The notes under the pieces are model-generated. The model saw only the letters and a program-made list of their open reading frames with translations, had not been told where the DNA came from and searched no databases. Positions 43,200 through 53,139 of a stretch of DNA of 64,000 nucleotides are shown in pieces. The stretch lies in contig NZ_OY781882.1 in NCBI RefSeq assembly GCF_963677125.1, forward strand, positions 2,488,501 to 2,552,500, given 5' to 3'. The position numbers and the translations under genes were made by a program. Source of the stretch: an uncultured Desulfobacter sp. (GTDB lineage Bacteria; Desulfobacterota; Desulfobacteria; Desulfobacterales; Desulfobacteraceae). Position 1 is the stretch's first letter. The number at the start of each line of letters is the position of its first letter.

Positions 43200-44078
43200 T
43201 TAAATAATGAATGTTCTGTATCTTTTGGAAGAGAAACGAGTGAAATAATTGTGCAAAGAAGTAAAACTATACTTCTGAAGCAAGCATATAATTTTTTTTT
43301 CAACACTATTTACGTTAACGTAAGACCTGAATTTCCGTTCTAAAGGCATATCTAATTTAGGGCCATTGGGATCAAACTCCCTTGGATGCAAATAAGTCAC
43401 AACGGATTTATCGGCAGAGGCAAACTCATTAAACTTTCTTTGAATCAGAAACAGCGGCAGCAATCTTAAATATCCGCCACCGCTGAAACACATCTCTTTA
43501 CCCAAAATTGATGCAACCGATACAGGGAATTCGACCAATTCATTCTTGATTGCCTTAAATTGAATCTTTACTATTTTCGAATCAAATAAAGGATGCCCAC
43601 CATGGCCATGCTTTCCCGGATAAATGGAGGCGTCGTATAAAAAACCACACTTTGAGATTTCCTCGAGAGCCCAGTCATTTTCCCTTGTAATGGAGAATCC
43701 AGGACACCTGTAAGAGACCGGATATTCTCCGGTAATGTCTTTAAGTATCTCTCTGGATTTTACCAAATCCTGCCTAAACTCATTCTTTGACAGTGAGGTA
43801 ACCATCTGGTGACCATAGCCGTGAGATGCAACCTCATGCCCTTTTTTATATATTTCTAAAACAAGATCAGGATGCCTTTCAGCGATCCAGCCCAAGATGA
43901 AAAAAGTGGCTTTTGTCTGGTATTGATCAAGCAAATCAAGAATTTTGTTTGTATTTTTGTTTACCCTTGATTCCAGTTCCTCCCAGTGATCTGCCGAATT
44001 TGTTCCGGGAAGATCAAGAATGTGGAACCAGTCTTCAATATCAAACGTCAATAAATTGATAATATTTGATTTATTCAT
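43200..44078 (-). CDS. Polysaccharide deacetylase (PEP-CTERM locus, DUF3473-type)
   Basis: This 292-residue NodB-domain deacetylase begins LLTFDIEDWFHILDLPG. Conserved metal/catalytic motifs are TFDIED, HEVASHGYGHQMV and SYRCPGFSI, and the C-terminal part shows FSGGGYLRLLPLFLI and VVTYLHPREFDP, typical of the DUF3473 subfamily tied to exosortase EPS loci. It removes N-acetyl groups from the polymer or its lipid-linked precursor. No signal peptide is visible, so cytoplasmic or peripheral action is expected. It is the last gene before an AT-rich gap with degraded sequence. Confidence 0.87.
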   Translation of the reverse strand: MNKSNIINLLTFDIEDWFHILDLPGTNSADHWEELESRVNKNTNKILDLLDQYQTKATFFILGWIAERHPDLVLEIYKKGHEVASHGYGHQMVTSLSKNEFRQDLVKSREILKDITGEYPVSYRCPGFSITRENDWALEEISKCGFLYDASIYPGKHGHGGHPLFDSKIVKIQFKAIKNELVEFPVSVASILGKEMCFSGGGYLRLLPLFLIQRKFNEFASADKSVVTYLHPREFDPNGPKLDMPLERKFRSYVNVNSVEKKIICLLQKYSFTSLHNYFTRFSSKRYRTFII

Positions 44079-44345
44079 GATATTTTAGGTTTTCTCTCAT
44101 TTAAAATAACCATAGTCAATCTAATCTATTGGTATTCAACCATACACGTTCACTGATATAGTCTACAAGTTCCCCAATAAACTCTTCTTGGAGCTATGTG
44201 TCAGATCCAGGGTATATAACCCGTCTCATCAATACCCCAGTCCCTATCGGAATTGCAAATGGGATGATAGCAGACTGTCGACCTGACCTTACCCGGGGAA
44301 ATCTTTTGTACTGAATAATAAAATTAAGCCAGGTTCGAACAGATA
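44079..44345 (-). pseudogene. Gap with possible decayed coding sequence
   Basis: No intact gene. On the minus strand two short frames look like coding remnants. One, about 40 codons, reads through ...CYHPICNSDRDWGID and ETGYIPWI to a stop. The other reads LQEEFIGELVDYISERVW up to LNTNRLD and a stop just before the deacetylase gene. Neither was identified, and neither has a start. They may be leftovers of a transposase or a lost biosynthetic gene at a recombination point inside the EPS locus. Confidence 0.3.
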
Positions 44346-45380
44346 TTAGGGAATTTTAATTGGGGCGTGATTCGGAAAAAATTGCGCTCTAAAATTGAAA
44401 TATGCTTTTTTTAAATCCATCTTACTATTAACGATTTCTTCTAAACTTGCAGCTAAAAAAATAAAAATTGGAAAAAAAATAACAAACCAAAGCAAATTTG
44501 CATTTGCTCTGTTGTCTATAATTTTTAATCTATTTAAAATGGTTGCATATGCACCCTCGAATAAAAATAATGAATAACTATAAGCACCTATTTTTTTGAT
44601 TATTCCTAAAAATGGGATAGCCACATCACCAAATATGAAAATATATACGAATACTAAGGTGCTCACTGAAAATAATATTTGGTTAAAAGTTGGATAGCTC
44701 ATGAACTCAAACGAAAAATTTGAAGTTTGAATAAAGGAATAAAACATCAAAAGAAATGATAATACCACCCAGAGTGGTCCAAAAACCGTATGGTCTTTTT
44801 TCCTCAATACCGGAAACCACATACCGGCAGCAAAAAGCAGCATTTGATTCAAATAAATCCCACGATAAACCCAGCACCTTACCTTTGGCACCCCTAAATA
44901 TGCAAACAAATAATTTATAAGCACAAATAATACAATTAAATACAACGGGAAATAAATTTTTGTCTGACGAATTATCCTAAAAATCAAAGGAGCAAATATA
45001 TAGCAGGGAATCAGCGCATTTAAAAACCAAAGCCTTGCCGGATTTGAAAAATCTAATAAAAAAAATTCCCACAAGGTTGATACGGAGAGTGTTGCGGCCG
45101 AATCTGTTGCAAAATTCAAAAAGAAATTAATCCAATACAGGGGATAGATCCGGACAAATCGCTTCAGATAAAATGACCACAATGTTGTTTTACGGGAATC
45201 CATGTATTTTTCTAAAGAAAAGTAGAGCCCGTAACCACTTAAAATAAAAAAAAGAGAAATGAAATAGTTGCCAAATGACATTATTTCTTCCGGCATAAAC
45301 CTTAGTGAAAAGTGACCCGAGATCACCGTTAAGATCGCGAACCCTTTTAGGTAATTAGTAAGATCGATATTTGTTTTCAT
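44346..45380 (-). CDS. Membrane acyltransferase (acyltransferase 3 / OafA family)
   Basis: This 344-residue protein has about ten membrane segments. The N terminus LKGFAILTVISGHFSLRFM carries the family His of the acyl-transfer site, followed by FISLFFILSGYGLYFSLEKY and FYLKRFVRIYPLYWI. It transfers acyl groups, often acetyl, across or at the membrane onto surface glycans. It is encoded 9 bases after a GT4 gene and before the degraded gap. The exact acceptor cannot be read from sequence. Confidence 0.85.
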   Translation of the reverse strand: MKTNIDLTNYLKGFAILTVISGHFSLRFMPEEIMSFGNYFISLFFILSGYGLYFSLEKYMDSRKTTLWSFYLKRFVRIYPLYWINFFLNFATDSAATLSVSTLWEFFLLDFSNPARLWFLNALIPCYIFAPLIFRIIRQTKIYFPLYLIVLFVLINYLFAYLGVPKVRCWVYRGIYLNQMLLFAAGMWFPVLRKKDHTVFGPLWVVLSFLLMFYSFIQTSNFSFEFMSYPTFNQILFSVSTLVFVYIFIFGDVAIPFLGIIKKIGAYSYSLFLFEGAYATILNRLKIIDNRANANLLWFVIFFPIFIFLAASLEEIVNSKMDLKKAYFNFRAQFFPNHAPIKIP

Positions 45381-45389
45381 GCAAGGATC

Positions 45390-46466
45390 TCAGTCAGCTA
45401 TAAGCGTTTGATAAAGCGCATCCAATTTAGAAATATTGGCATCAAAATTATACTCTTTTTCAATTTTCTTCCTGGCATTCAGCCCCATCCGGCTTCTTAA
45501 TTTTCTATTCTTAATCAATATTTCAATTTTATTAAACATCCCATGGAGATCTCCCGGTTCAATTAGGAAGCCGGTTTTATCATCCTCTATCAAGTCCGGA
45601 ATTCCTCCGACATCGGTTGAAATGACAGGCAAACCATATGACATGGCTTCTAAAATCGACATCGGCATCCCCTCTCCGTAAGATGGGAGAACATATATAT
45701 CAGAATTTAGATAAAGGGTTTCTTTATCCTTACCAGTAACCCATCCTTTATAGGCAACCATGTCTCTTATATTCAAAGAATCTATTGTTTGCTCTAATTT
45801 GTTAACGTCACCGTTTCCTCCGACATATAATTTGATACGGTGGCCGGCCTTTTTCAACTTGGCCATAACTTCTAATAGATCGAAAATCCCCTTTCTATCA
45901 CCAATTAGTCCGAGAAAAAGAATATGCACTTCCCTTTTTTCTTGATGAATTTTTTCGGTCCTGCGTTCCGGCAGGTTAACGGTATTTTGAATGACAACAG
46001 TTTGCGCAGTGCCGGGGATGAGTTCCGCTATTTGTTTCTCCCATGTATGTGACAAACAGATAACTCTGTCCACATTTCGAAACAAATAATTTATCTTATG
46101 CTGAAAAAAAGGGGACTTAGAGACATAACTTTCAAGGAAAGATGCGCCGTGGAAATGATAAATAGTTTTGCAATTAAATTGCTCTACTATTCTAAACAAG
46201 AAATATTTTCGAAGCGAACTTAAGGGGTCGCTTCCATGAATGTGTACGATATCAATGTGCTTTGACAGAAGATAAAAAAATATACTAACAGCACCTTTCA
46301 CTGCCGTCAGCAGCTTTATAAGCTTATTACCATCCTTGTGAGATGAGACCCTGCACATTTGATATTTGTTTGACAACTCAGACCCTAAATGCCCTTTTAC
46401 TACAGTGCTTATACCGCCTTTCACATTGATAGAAGGTGCAATGATAAGAATCTGTTTCTTTTTCAT
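45390..46466 (-). CDS. Glycosyltransferase family 4 (GT-B)
   Basis: This 358-residue GT-B enzyme begins ILIIAPSINVKGGISTVVKGH. The C-terminal nucleotide-sugar domain has ILFLGLIGDRKGIFDLLEV, the ADIYVLPS-like SDIYVLPSYGEGMPMSILEA with the E-x7-E signature, and GLPVISTDVGGIPDLIEDD. It adds a retaining-linked sugar to the EPS repeat on the cytoplasmic side. It starts one base after the preceding sulfotransferase stop. Donor unknown. Confidence 0.87.
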   Translation of the reverse strand: MKKKQILIIAPSINVKGGISTVVKGHLGSELSNKYQMCRVSSHKDGNKLIKLLTAVKGAVSIFFYLLSKHIDIVHIHGSDPLSSLRKYFLFRIVEQFNCKTIYHFHGASFLESYVSKSPFFQHKINYLFRNVDRVICLSHTWEKQIAELIPGTAQTVVIQNTVNLPERRTEKIHQEKREVHILFLGLIGDRKGIFDLLEVMAKLKKAGHRIKLYVGGNGDVNKLEQTIDSLNIRDMVAYKGWVTGKDKETLYLNSDIYVLPSYGEGMPMSILEAMSYGLPVISTDVGGIPDLIEDDKTGFLIEPGDLHGMFNKIEILIKNRKLRSRMGLNARKKIEKEYNFDANISKLDALYQTLIAD

Positions 46467-46467
46467 T

Positions 46468-47304
46468 TCAATATGATCCCTTAGCCGGCATGCCGGATTT
46501 CTTTCGGATTAGTCCTGTTATGGGTTCGTAATAAACTTTTCGAATAATATAATCTGCATAATTTTTAGCATGTGTTTTCGTATGCACATTTTCTCTTCGA
46601 AATCGCTCAAGATCGGTTTTTAAGACGGTTTGACCGTATTGATTGTTTCTCTCAGGTATTAATTGATTAAAAACATAGTTGTAAAGTTTTATATCCAATT
46701 CATTACGATGCAAAATTTCATTTTCATATTCGGCAAATAAGCGTGCTTTAGCTGCATTACTACCGGTTATATTTTTTTTCGTATATGTGGGGTCAAACTT
46801 TATTGGATGAAAAGATTTTTTAAGCCGTAATAAAAATGAATCAAACTCTTCAACCGCACCGACTTCAATCATTTTATTGCTTAAAATTGACTTAGCGCTA
46901 TCCAAATCCTCGTTTCCGGCAATTTTTTTTGTCTGGTAATTATTGAAGTGGCTGTGGGATAAAAAAAACTCAAAATCATTTTTTATGGATTTAATTTTAA
47001 CCAAATGTAAGAATTGAGATACATATCGGTGAACTGGATTTCTTAACACAGTGAAATATTTAATTTTGATGTTATCTACGAATAAATTTTGCGGAATAAT
47101 CGAGTGCCCTGAGATACACTTTAAACACGGATTTATTTTCATATAGACATTTAAATCGTCATTTTGAAAAATTCGCGTACTTTCATTTTTCAAGGGCCTT
47201 ACATCAATATAATTCGGGAAAAAATTATTTCTGAGAATATGATTAAGTGTTGTCCCTGCCGCCTTTTCAATATGTACAAAGGCAAAAACCGTTTTATCTT
47301 TCAT
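46468..47304 (-). CDS. Sulfotransferase family 2-like protein
   Basis: This 278-residue protein has the 5'-PAPS phosphosulfate loop FVHIEKAAGTTLNHIL at the N terminus and the 3'-phosphate motif YFTVLRNPVHRYVSQFLHL near residue 85. This is the heparan-type membrane sulfotransferase pattern but without an anchor helix. It would sulfate a sugar hydroxyl of the EPS precursor using PAPS. One of four sulfotransferases in the locus. The gene lies 37 bases after the glycoside-hydrolase-like gene and its stop touches the GT4 start. Confidence 0.82.
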   Translation of the reverse strand: MKDKTVFAFVHIEKAAGTTLNHILRNNFFPNYIDVRPLKNESTRIFQNDDLNVYMKINPCLKCISGHSIIPQNLFVDNIKIKYFTVLRNPVHRYVSQFLHLVKIKSIKNDFEFFLSHSHFNNYQTKKIAGNEDLDSAKSILSNKMIEVGAVEEFDSFLLRLKKSFHPIKFDPTYTKKNITGSNAAKARLFAEYENEILHRNELDIKLYNYVFNQLIPERNNQYGQTVLKTDLERFRRENVHTKTHAKNYADYIIRKVYYEPITGLIRKKSGMPAKGSY

Positions 47305-47341
47305 CGTTTCCGTTTAAATCCAAGTAAGAATATCAAGATGT

Positions 47342-49531
47342 TTAATTTATAGATTTAATTCTATACCAAGGGGCAGCTTCTTGATCTAATTTTAAAATAC
47401 TACTTTGTATTGTTCCTGAAGTTTTCTTGTTATTTAAAATTGTCTGTTTAGTTTTTCCGGAAAAAGATACAGCTTGGGCTTGCATTGTGTCTGCGTGCGC
47501 CAGTTTAAATTCGATGGAACCATGTACACGCCTCATCAAAACGGGTGCACTGCCACTGTCCTCAATCAGGGTCGCGTTTTTTATGTGACGAAATTTTTTT
47601 AACTTTTTAACCGTCATATTTGAATTTTTAAAGTCTCTGACGGCTGTCACCAGAAGATCTTTTGAGCTTCCTATTGAATGGTTATCAAGTGACAAAATCG
47701 TAACTACGCCATGACCATGGATTGTGATACACTGGTTCCCTAAATTTATTCCTTCTGGTGGAGTTGTCCCTGCTATGGCTTTAAATTCAGGCGTGTCAAT
47801 TTCTAAGCGCGGATGGCTATCATCAAGATACAACTTTATTTCCCCCGTATCTGATATAAAATTGCAAGATTTCGGGTTAGAAATTGGTGTTTCAGTGTTC
47901 TTTTCCCCCACAGGAATAATATTTATTTTGTGCACAAATCCATTGTTAAGTGCCGCATATTTATAAAAGTCACCCATGTTTAAACCAACATCTCCTGCCA
48001 ACGCCATGAGATCCTGTGTGGTTTCAGAAAGAACTATATCAACACTGCTTTTAGCGGGCTTTATTTTTTGATTGCGATAGACATAAGAAAGTGTTGGACT
48101 CAAGGCCAGCATTACGGGATTTCCCAAAACAGCAAAGCTGTCATTGGAAAAAGTCTGATCAATATTCATATCCCAGCGTCTCATGGTATGCAACATCAAT
48201 CCTTTATAACCTTGAAGTGAGGCATAGGCGGTAATCAATAAAGGGCCTTCATATGCATATTCACTCCAGGCAGCATGATTCCATTCAGACACAATTAAGG
48301 GTAAATTTTTTACTGAACTTGCAAACATGTGATACATATTTTTTCTATAAGAAGATATAAATCCGTCTTTACGGATGTTTACTTGCTGAATGAAAGACTG
48401 ATTACGGATGACTTCTTTAGTGATCTTACCTGCTCTCTTTTTTGCACTATGATCAAAGTAGGCGTGGATATCTATAAGGTTTCCCGTGGTTGCGTTCGTA
48501 TTTAAGACCGCCGGACCGTACCAATCATTGGTAAATGTATACCGCCCTTTGAATCCTACCTGATCAAGTACTTGATGTATCCTTTTTGCATAAGCAGTAT
48601 CTTTTTCAACAAAAAATGAGATGATATCTCGTTTTGCCGTGTTAGACAGTGTATCATACGTTTTAACTGAAGGTAGATTCACACCATCTTCCAATGATCC
48701 AAACATTGCTTTTTTAAAATTAGTATCAATTTGCCAGCTATTATAAAAAGCTTCAGTGCTTGTGTATTTTTCAGTCAAATATGATGTAAGAAGCCGACTT
48801 AACTCTTGTTCAAGCGCAGGACCAAGGAAGCGTCCCTTATTAAAAAAATATCCGGAAAGCAGAGAGTCTTCACCGAGTGCCGTTATATAATAATTGTCTT
48901 CATCCTCCGCAAAGCTTTTCCCGTCTTCCAACTTTTGAGCGTATAGGAACCTGTACCAATCTAAGGTTAGTGCTATGGCAGCAGGTTCTATAATCTGACT
49001 ATATTTATACTGCTTATAAGACACAGGATAGGCATTTTTTATTAAATTAACCCCATCAATTTTATTGCTGATTCCATTAATGCTAAGTGAATATGGAATT
49101 GAACTTTCTGTAAGCTCTTCAATAAGGCCTTTGATTGGCTTTAATGATTCAGAAAAAAGAGCCGGGCTTTTTTTCCAGGTATAAACTAATTTATTTCTCC
49201 TAAAATCAATTCCAAAAATTCTTTGGAAATTAAATCCAGCACGGCAAAGCCAGTTAATATATTGATCATTTTTACGTTTGTCAGCATACGGCCAATCCTT
49301 GCCAATTCCGGTGGCTATCCCCCAATAGACCTTTTGATCAGGGCTTTTCATGTGATCAGGCTCGGTCGATAAAATTTTTGGTGCGCCCCAAACTCTATTC
49401 CAATCATTTTCAAGAGGATAATAATCGTCAGCATAAACAGAAGTAGATATCAAAACAAAAACAGCCGTCAAAAAAGATTTTTTGCACAAACCATGTCTTC
49501 TATTAAAAGATAAGCATTTTAAATTAAACAT
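47342..49531 (-). CDS. Secreted glycoside hydrolase-like protein (TIM barrel)
   Basis: This 729-residue exported protein has a signal sequence (CKKSFLTAVFVLISTSVYA) after a short basic N terminus. The barrel region (about 50-450) ends with LIVSEWNHAAWSEYAYEGP, in which the Glu matches the strand-7 nucleophile of clan A hydrolases; the acid/base could be the Glu of TALGEDSLLSGYF. The C-terminal 250 residues look like beta domains. It may trim or turn over the EPS during export. The family was not pinned down. Start at ATG 49531 behind AGGGGG. Confidence 0.6.
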   Translation of the reverse strand: MFNLKCLSFNRRHGLCKKSFLTAVFVLISTSVYADDYYPLENDWNRVWGAPKILSTEPDHMKSPDQKVYWGIATGIGKDWPYADKRKNDQYINWLCRAGFNFQRIFGIDFRRNKLVYTWKKSPALFSESLKPIKGLIEELTESSIPYSLSINGISNKIDGVNLIKNAYPVSYKQYKYSQIIEPAAIALTLDWYRFLYAQKLEDGKSFAEDEDNYYITALGEDSLLSGYFFNKGRFLGPALEQELSRLLTSYLTEKYTSTEAFYNSWQIDTNFKKAMFGSLEDGVNLPSVKTYDTLSNTAKRDIISFFVEKDTAYAKRIHQVLDQVGFKGRYTFTNDWYGPAVLNTNATTGNLIDIHAYFDHSAKKRAGKITKEVIRNQSFIQQVNIRKDGFISSYRKNMYHMFASSVKNLPLIVSEWNHAAWSEYAYEGPLLITAYASLQGYKGLMLHTMRRWDMNIDQTFSNDSFAVLGNPVMLALSPTLSYVYRNQKIKPAKSSVDIVLSETTQDLMALAGDVGLNMGDFYKYAALNNGFVHKINIIPVGEKNTETPISNPKSCNFISDTGEIKLYLDDSHPRLEIDTPEFKAIAGTTPPEGINLGNQCITIHGHGVVTILSLDNHSIGSSKDLLVTAVRDFKNSNMTVKKLKKFRHIKNATLIEDSGSAPVLMRRVHGSIEFKLAHADTMQAQAVSFSGKTKQTILNNKKTSGTIQSSILKLDQEAAPWYRIKSIN

Positions 49532-49533
49532 AT

Positions 49534-50670
49534 TTACCCCCTATGCATACTCTTGCTTATTATGCGAACCGTCTGTCTTGCCATATTGCGGTTATCGAAA
49601 TATTTTTTCACACAACCCCTTGGAGACTCACATCGTTTTGCCTCACAAGAGTCATCAAATTGGATAATTGCTTTGTAAAAGGCGTCTTCATTACCTATAG
49701 AATAGACTGCCCCATTGCAGGGCGATAGCCCAATCGCCTCTTTTAAACCGCCTATATCAGGCGCAATGACAGGTGTATTCATAGAAAGAGACTCAAGCAT
49801 GGCTATGGAAAATGTTTCTACTGCCGTTGATGCCAAAACCGTAATATCGGCGGCAGCAAGAACCGGTCTCACATCAGACATATTGCCCAAAAAATATGTT
49901 CTTTCCATCACACCCAATTGGGTTGCGTAATCTTCCATTTCCTGTTTTAGTGGTCCATCGCCGGCTAATAATAATCTGTACTCATTTGGTAACCTGGCAA
50001 ATACCCGCAAAAGTTTATCATGTCGTTTCTCAGGACGAAAACCGGCGATACAGGCAATTATCCGACACTCTGGTGAAATGTTCAGGCTCTCTATCAGCCT
50101 TGTGCCTTGCACTTCACAAATTTCAGGGTCGTATCGTCGTATATCTACACCGTTATAAACCACCTTAGATGCCTTTTTTAACTCAGGATACTTGGCCACC
50201 CAGTAGTCACTTTGCGCCCTGCAGACAAAAATAATTTCTTCACATTGGCGTAACAATTTGGAGTAAATGAAGCGGTCGATCAGGTCGCCTTTAAGGCGGA
50301 CATTAATTGTTGTATGAATGGCACAGATTAATTTGATTTTGTTTTTGAAAAGAGTTATTGCCAAACTTAACCACGCAACAAGAAGAGAAAATTGTATAGT
50401 ACAATGGATAAGCTTAATGTCATGCTTTTTAATAAAATTCTTCAGTGAAAAAAGGTATCCCACTGCAAATTTTGATCGCCTCGGAATATATTGATAATTG
50501 ATGTCTTTTGTATTGAGCCGCTTTAATAAAGAAAAATCATTTAGAAAAGTTACAACATGGATATTAAACTCTTTTCGATTGATATTATTTATCAAATCAA
50601 CCATCTGTGTTTCTGCGCCGGCTCTTTTCAACGACGGCAGTAAAAATAATACGTTAGGCTTTTCAGGCAT
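49534..50670 (-). CDS. Glycosyltransferase family 4 (GT-B)
   Basis: This 378-residue retaining glycosyltransferase has an N-terminal acceptor domain beginning NVLFLLPSLKRAGAETQMVDL. The C-terminal donor domain has IACIAGFRPEKRHDKLLRVF, LLLAGDGPLKQEME, ITVLASTAVETFSIAMLES and TPVIAPDIGGLKEAIG. It overlaps the upstream GT gene by 8 bases. Its donor sugar is unknown. Confidence 0.87.
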   Translation of the reverse strand: MPEKPNVLFLLPSLKRAGAETQMVDLINNINRKEFNIHVVTFLNDFSLLKRLNTKDINYQYIPRRSKFAVGYLFSLKNFIKKHDIKLIHCTIQFSLLVAWLSLAITLFKNKIKLICAIHTTINVRLKGDLIDRFIYSKLLRQCEEIIFVCRAQSDYWVAKYPELKKASKVVYNGVDIRRYDPEICEVQGTRLIESLNISPECRIIACIAGFRPEKRHDKLLRVFARLPNEYRLLLAGDGPLKQEMEDYATQLGVMERTYFLGNMSDVRPVLAAADITVLASTAVETFSIAMLESLSMNTPVIAPDIGGLKEAIGLSPCNGAVYSIGNEDAFYKAIIQFDDSCEAKRCESPRGCVKKYFDNRNMARQTVRIISKSMHRG

Positions 50671-51772
50671 TGCTCATCATCCGGCTGTAGTTTTGAATAA
50701 TTTTTTGGGGGCCATAGCATTCATTAACATATTTATATCCGTTTGTTCCTATCCGTTCACGCTCACTGTCATTCAGAATGAGACTTTTGACTGTTTCAGC
50801 CATGTTATTTAGATCAGAACATCTTTTACCCATTTGTTTTACCTCTATGACACCGTCAGGATCAAAAAAGGTAATAACCGGAATTTTTCGTGCAAAAGCC
50901 TGAAGAAACGAATTTGGAAAACCTTCTGAATCAGAAGTATTAATCAAAAGCTTTGATCGTAAAAAATAATCATTTACCTTATGATAGGAGACGGGTCCTT
51001 CAAACGTCAGGTTGGCAATATTTTCACTTTGCGCTTTAAGTTTCATGAACATCTCTTCATTGCCGGGAACGGCTCCGCCAATCATAGTAATAGACAGTTC
51101 AGGACAAAGCTTTGCAAGTTCCAAAACTTTTTCCGGGCGTTTAAATGTTCTGAAATTGTTTACCCATAAAACATCAATGTCCTGGCTGCGGTCAGGGTTT
51201 AACCGAGGTATTTCAACAATCATATTTATGATGGTTGAATTGATATCATAATTCTTTTTCAGCAAGGCTTGCTGATGTCTACTTTGCGCTGCAACCCAAT
51301 GGGTATTACGCAAGCCGTACTCGTATATTTTTCGATCCCGCCAAAAACGAATCAACTGTTCTCCGGGTATGCAATCGGTATCATGTGCTAAACGGAAAAT
51401 CATTTTTTTATTGTGAACTTTACAAAAATAAGCAACGACACCTGTCCATATACCGGCACATGATTGATAATAGATATCTGCATCAGCGCGTTTTAAAGCA
51501 GCCCAAACGCTTGTAATACGCGGCCAAAAAAAACGTAATACAGGCAGCCCTGCCGTTTCTTTGAATACCTTATACACGATCACACCATCGAAAACCTCTT
51601 TATCGCCCTGGCCGTAATCCATACAAATCATACTGGCTTCAAATCCCAGACCGGCAAATGCTTTTGCCAATAAGGTTTGCTGAACAGATTCACCTCCAAA
51701 ATAATAATTTCCATATTTCGGATTTATCACCGGATAATTATCCAGACCTATAAAACAGATTTTTTTTTTCAT
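50663..51772 (-). CDS. Glycosyltransferase (GT-B, family 1/4)
   Basis: This 369-residue GT-B protein starts KKKICFIGLDNYPVINPKYG and has FGGESVQQTLLAKAFAGLG. The donor domain has DVLWVNNFRTFKRPEKVLEL, SKLLINTSDSEGFPNSFLQA and RKIPVITFFDPDGV. The usual E-x7-E is present as EGFPNSFLQ with Gln at the second position, a minor change. It overlaps the polymerase gene by 4 bases upstream and the next GT by 8 bases downstream, so the three are strictly coupled. Confidence 0.85.
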   Translation of the reverse strand: MKKKICFIGLDNYPVINPKYGNYYFGGESVQQTLLAKAFAGLGFEASMICMDYGQGDKEVFDGVIVYKVFKETAGLPVLRFFWPRITSVWAALKRADADIYYQSCAGIWTGVVAYFCKVHNKKMIFRLAHDTDCIPGEQLIRFWRDRKIYEYGLRNTHWVAAQSRHQQALLKKNYDINSTIINMIVEIPRLNPDRSQDIDVLWVNNFRTFKRPEKVLELAKLCPELSITMIGGAVPGNEEMFMKLKAQSENIANLTFEGPVSYHKVNDYFLRSKLLINTSDSEGFPNSFLQAFARKIPVITFFDPDGVIEVKQMGKRCSDLNNMAETVKSLILNDSERERIGTNGYKYVNECYGPQKIIQNYSRMMSNA

Positions 51773-53136
51773 ATTCTGTCCATCGTGTTTGTTTGCGGCT
51801 CTTTTGACGAGGCTATTTTTGCAAAAGCTGTCAACATCCCCAATAGGTAAAATATATAGTGTTGATAATCGGAAAACATAAAGCGCAGGTATTCGATTTT
51901 AAGTTGATCCAGAAAAAGCAATCCGAGATAAGCAATGCCTAATACAGGGACATATTTAATTGAATTGTCAGGATGTTGATTGTGTTTTGATTTGAGCAGT
52001 TTAAGCAATATCAAAAAGAAAAAAACACCATAAGCAACAAGACCTAACACACCAATTGTATAAAGGAGATATAAAATCAAATTATGCGGAAAAACCTGCA
52101 GCCCTCTTGACTGGCCGAATATTATCTTTTGCTTTTTTTGTGCCTCAATAAGCAATTGAATGGTTGGGCCATGGCCAAACATAATTTTTTCATTTAGTTC
52201 TTTAAATGTCATCTCAAAAGCTTTTTGCCTTGTGTCCGGTATCCCAAGTTCATTTACCTCTGTCCCGGTTATTTTTTCAAAAAGCCGATTATGGTCTGTT
52301 TGAAATACAACATAAAAAGCTAAGGCCACAAAACACAGAGAGCCGATAATTGCCAATCGGGTTACTTTGATAACACCAATACCCGGTTTTAACATAAAGA
52401 TTAAAACCGGCAGCATTATAGCCAGAGCGAAAAAACTGCCCCTGCTGCCCTCAGCAACGACCAACGCGAAGTTAATAAGAACCATTAAATAACAGAAATA
52501 CTTTGACTTACCCTGCTCAGTAAAAAAGGCCGCGTATAGCAAAAACATCATCTGGCTTGCAAAAAAAATGGCAGTTACGCCTGGTGAATTGAATGCACCC
52601 AAAAGACGAACTCTTTCCATAGTGTTATAGTTCAATGCCCACTCACTTACGCCTAGAAATGCTATACGCTCAGCCCCAAAGAAAAAAACGACCAATGAAT
52701 AAACGATGGCAAATGCATTCATAATCATCAATAAGCGCAATGCATATTTGAGATCTGAGTCTCTGGAGAACATGTTGTATGTAATATAAAACAGAGCAAA
52801 ATCAGAACCAACGGTAATTAAATATATGGTGTGATTAAACCATGTGTTTCTTGGAGCAAAGATAGTGGAACAAATATAAATAAAAAAAATACTACACACA
52901 CTGAGGAGAAAAGGCCAAAACTTGATTTTTGAACTAATTAAAAAGGCCAAAAATATTAGATATACCAAAACCATATTTAGAGTCCCATATTGGGAAGATA
53001 TGATCTGAAAAGGGATGAGTATAATTAATACAGCAAAAATTTTTTTAGGGGAAATGATAAAGCATGCGGTAAACATCATGATTCCCAAAAGTAATCCCGC
53101 AATTAATTGACTGGCATGGCCGTAGCTTAAGTCCAT
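51769..53136 (-). CDS. O-antigen ligase/polymerase-like membrane protein (Wzy-type)
   Basis: This 455-residue integral membrane protein has about 11-12 segments and one long periplasmic loop (about 265-345). The Wzy_C/O-antigen ligase motif is visible as VAEGSRGSFFALAIMLPVL, and the large loop carries FGHGPTIQLL. It most likely polymerises flipped EPS repeat units at the periplasmic face. It lies between a sulfotransferase and a GT gene with 3-4 base junctions. Polymerase rather than ligase is inferred from the EPS context. Confidence 0.82.
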   Translation of the reverse strand: MDLSYGHASQLIAGLLLGIMMFTACFIISPKKIFAVLIILIPFQIISSQYGTLNMVLVYLIFLAFLISSKIKFWPFLLSVCSIFFIYICSTIFAPRNTWFNHTIYLITVGSDFALFYITYNMFSRDSDLKYALRLLMIMNAFAIVYSLVVFFFGAERIAFLGVSEWALNYNTMERVRLLGAFNSPGVTAIFFASQMMFLLYAAFFTEQGKSKYFCYLMVLINFALVVAEGSRGSFFALAIMLPVLIFMLKPGIGVIKVTRLAIIGSLCFVALAFYVVFQTDHNRLFEKITGTEVNELGIPDTRQKAFEMTFKELNEKIMFGHGPTIQLLIEAQKKQKIIFGQSRGLQVFPHNLILYLLYTIGVLGLVAYGVFFFLILLKLLKSKHNQHPDNSIKYVPVLGIAYLGLLFLDQLKIEYLRFMFSDYQHYIFYLLGMLTAFAKIASSKEPQTNTMDRI

Positions 53137-53139
53137 AGT

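Noticed and set aside
44300..44345. tRNA-like GGTTCGAAC element in the gap
   Set aside because: No acceptor or anticodon arms could be paired around it.
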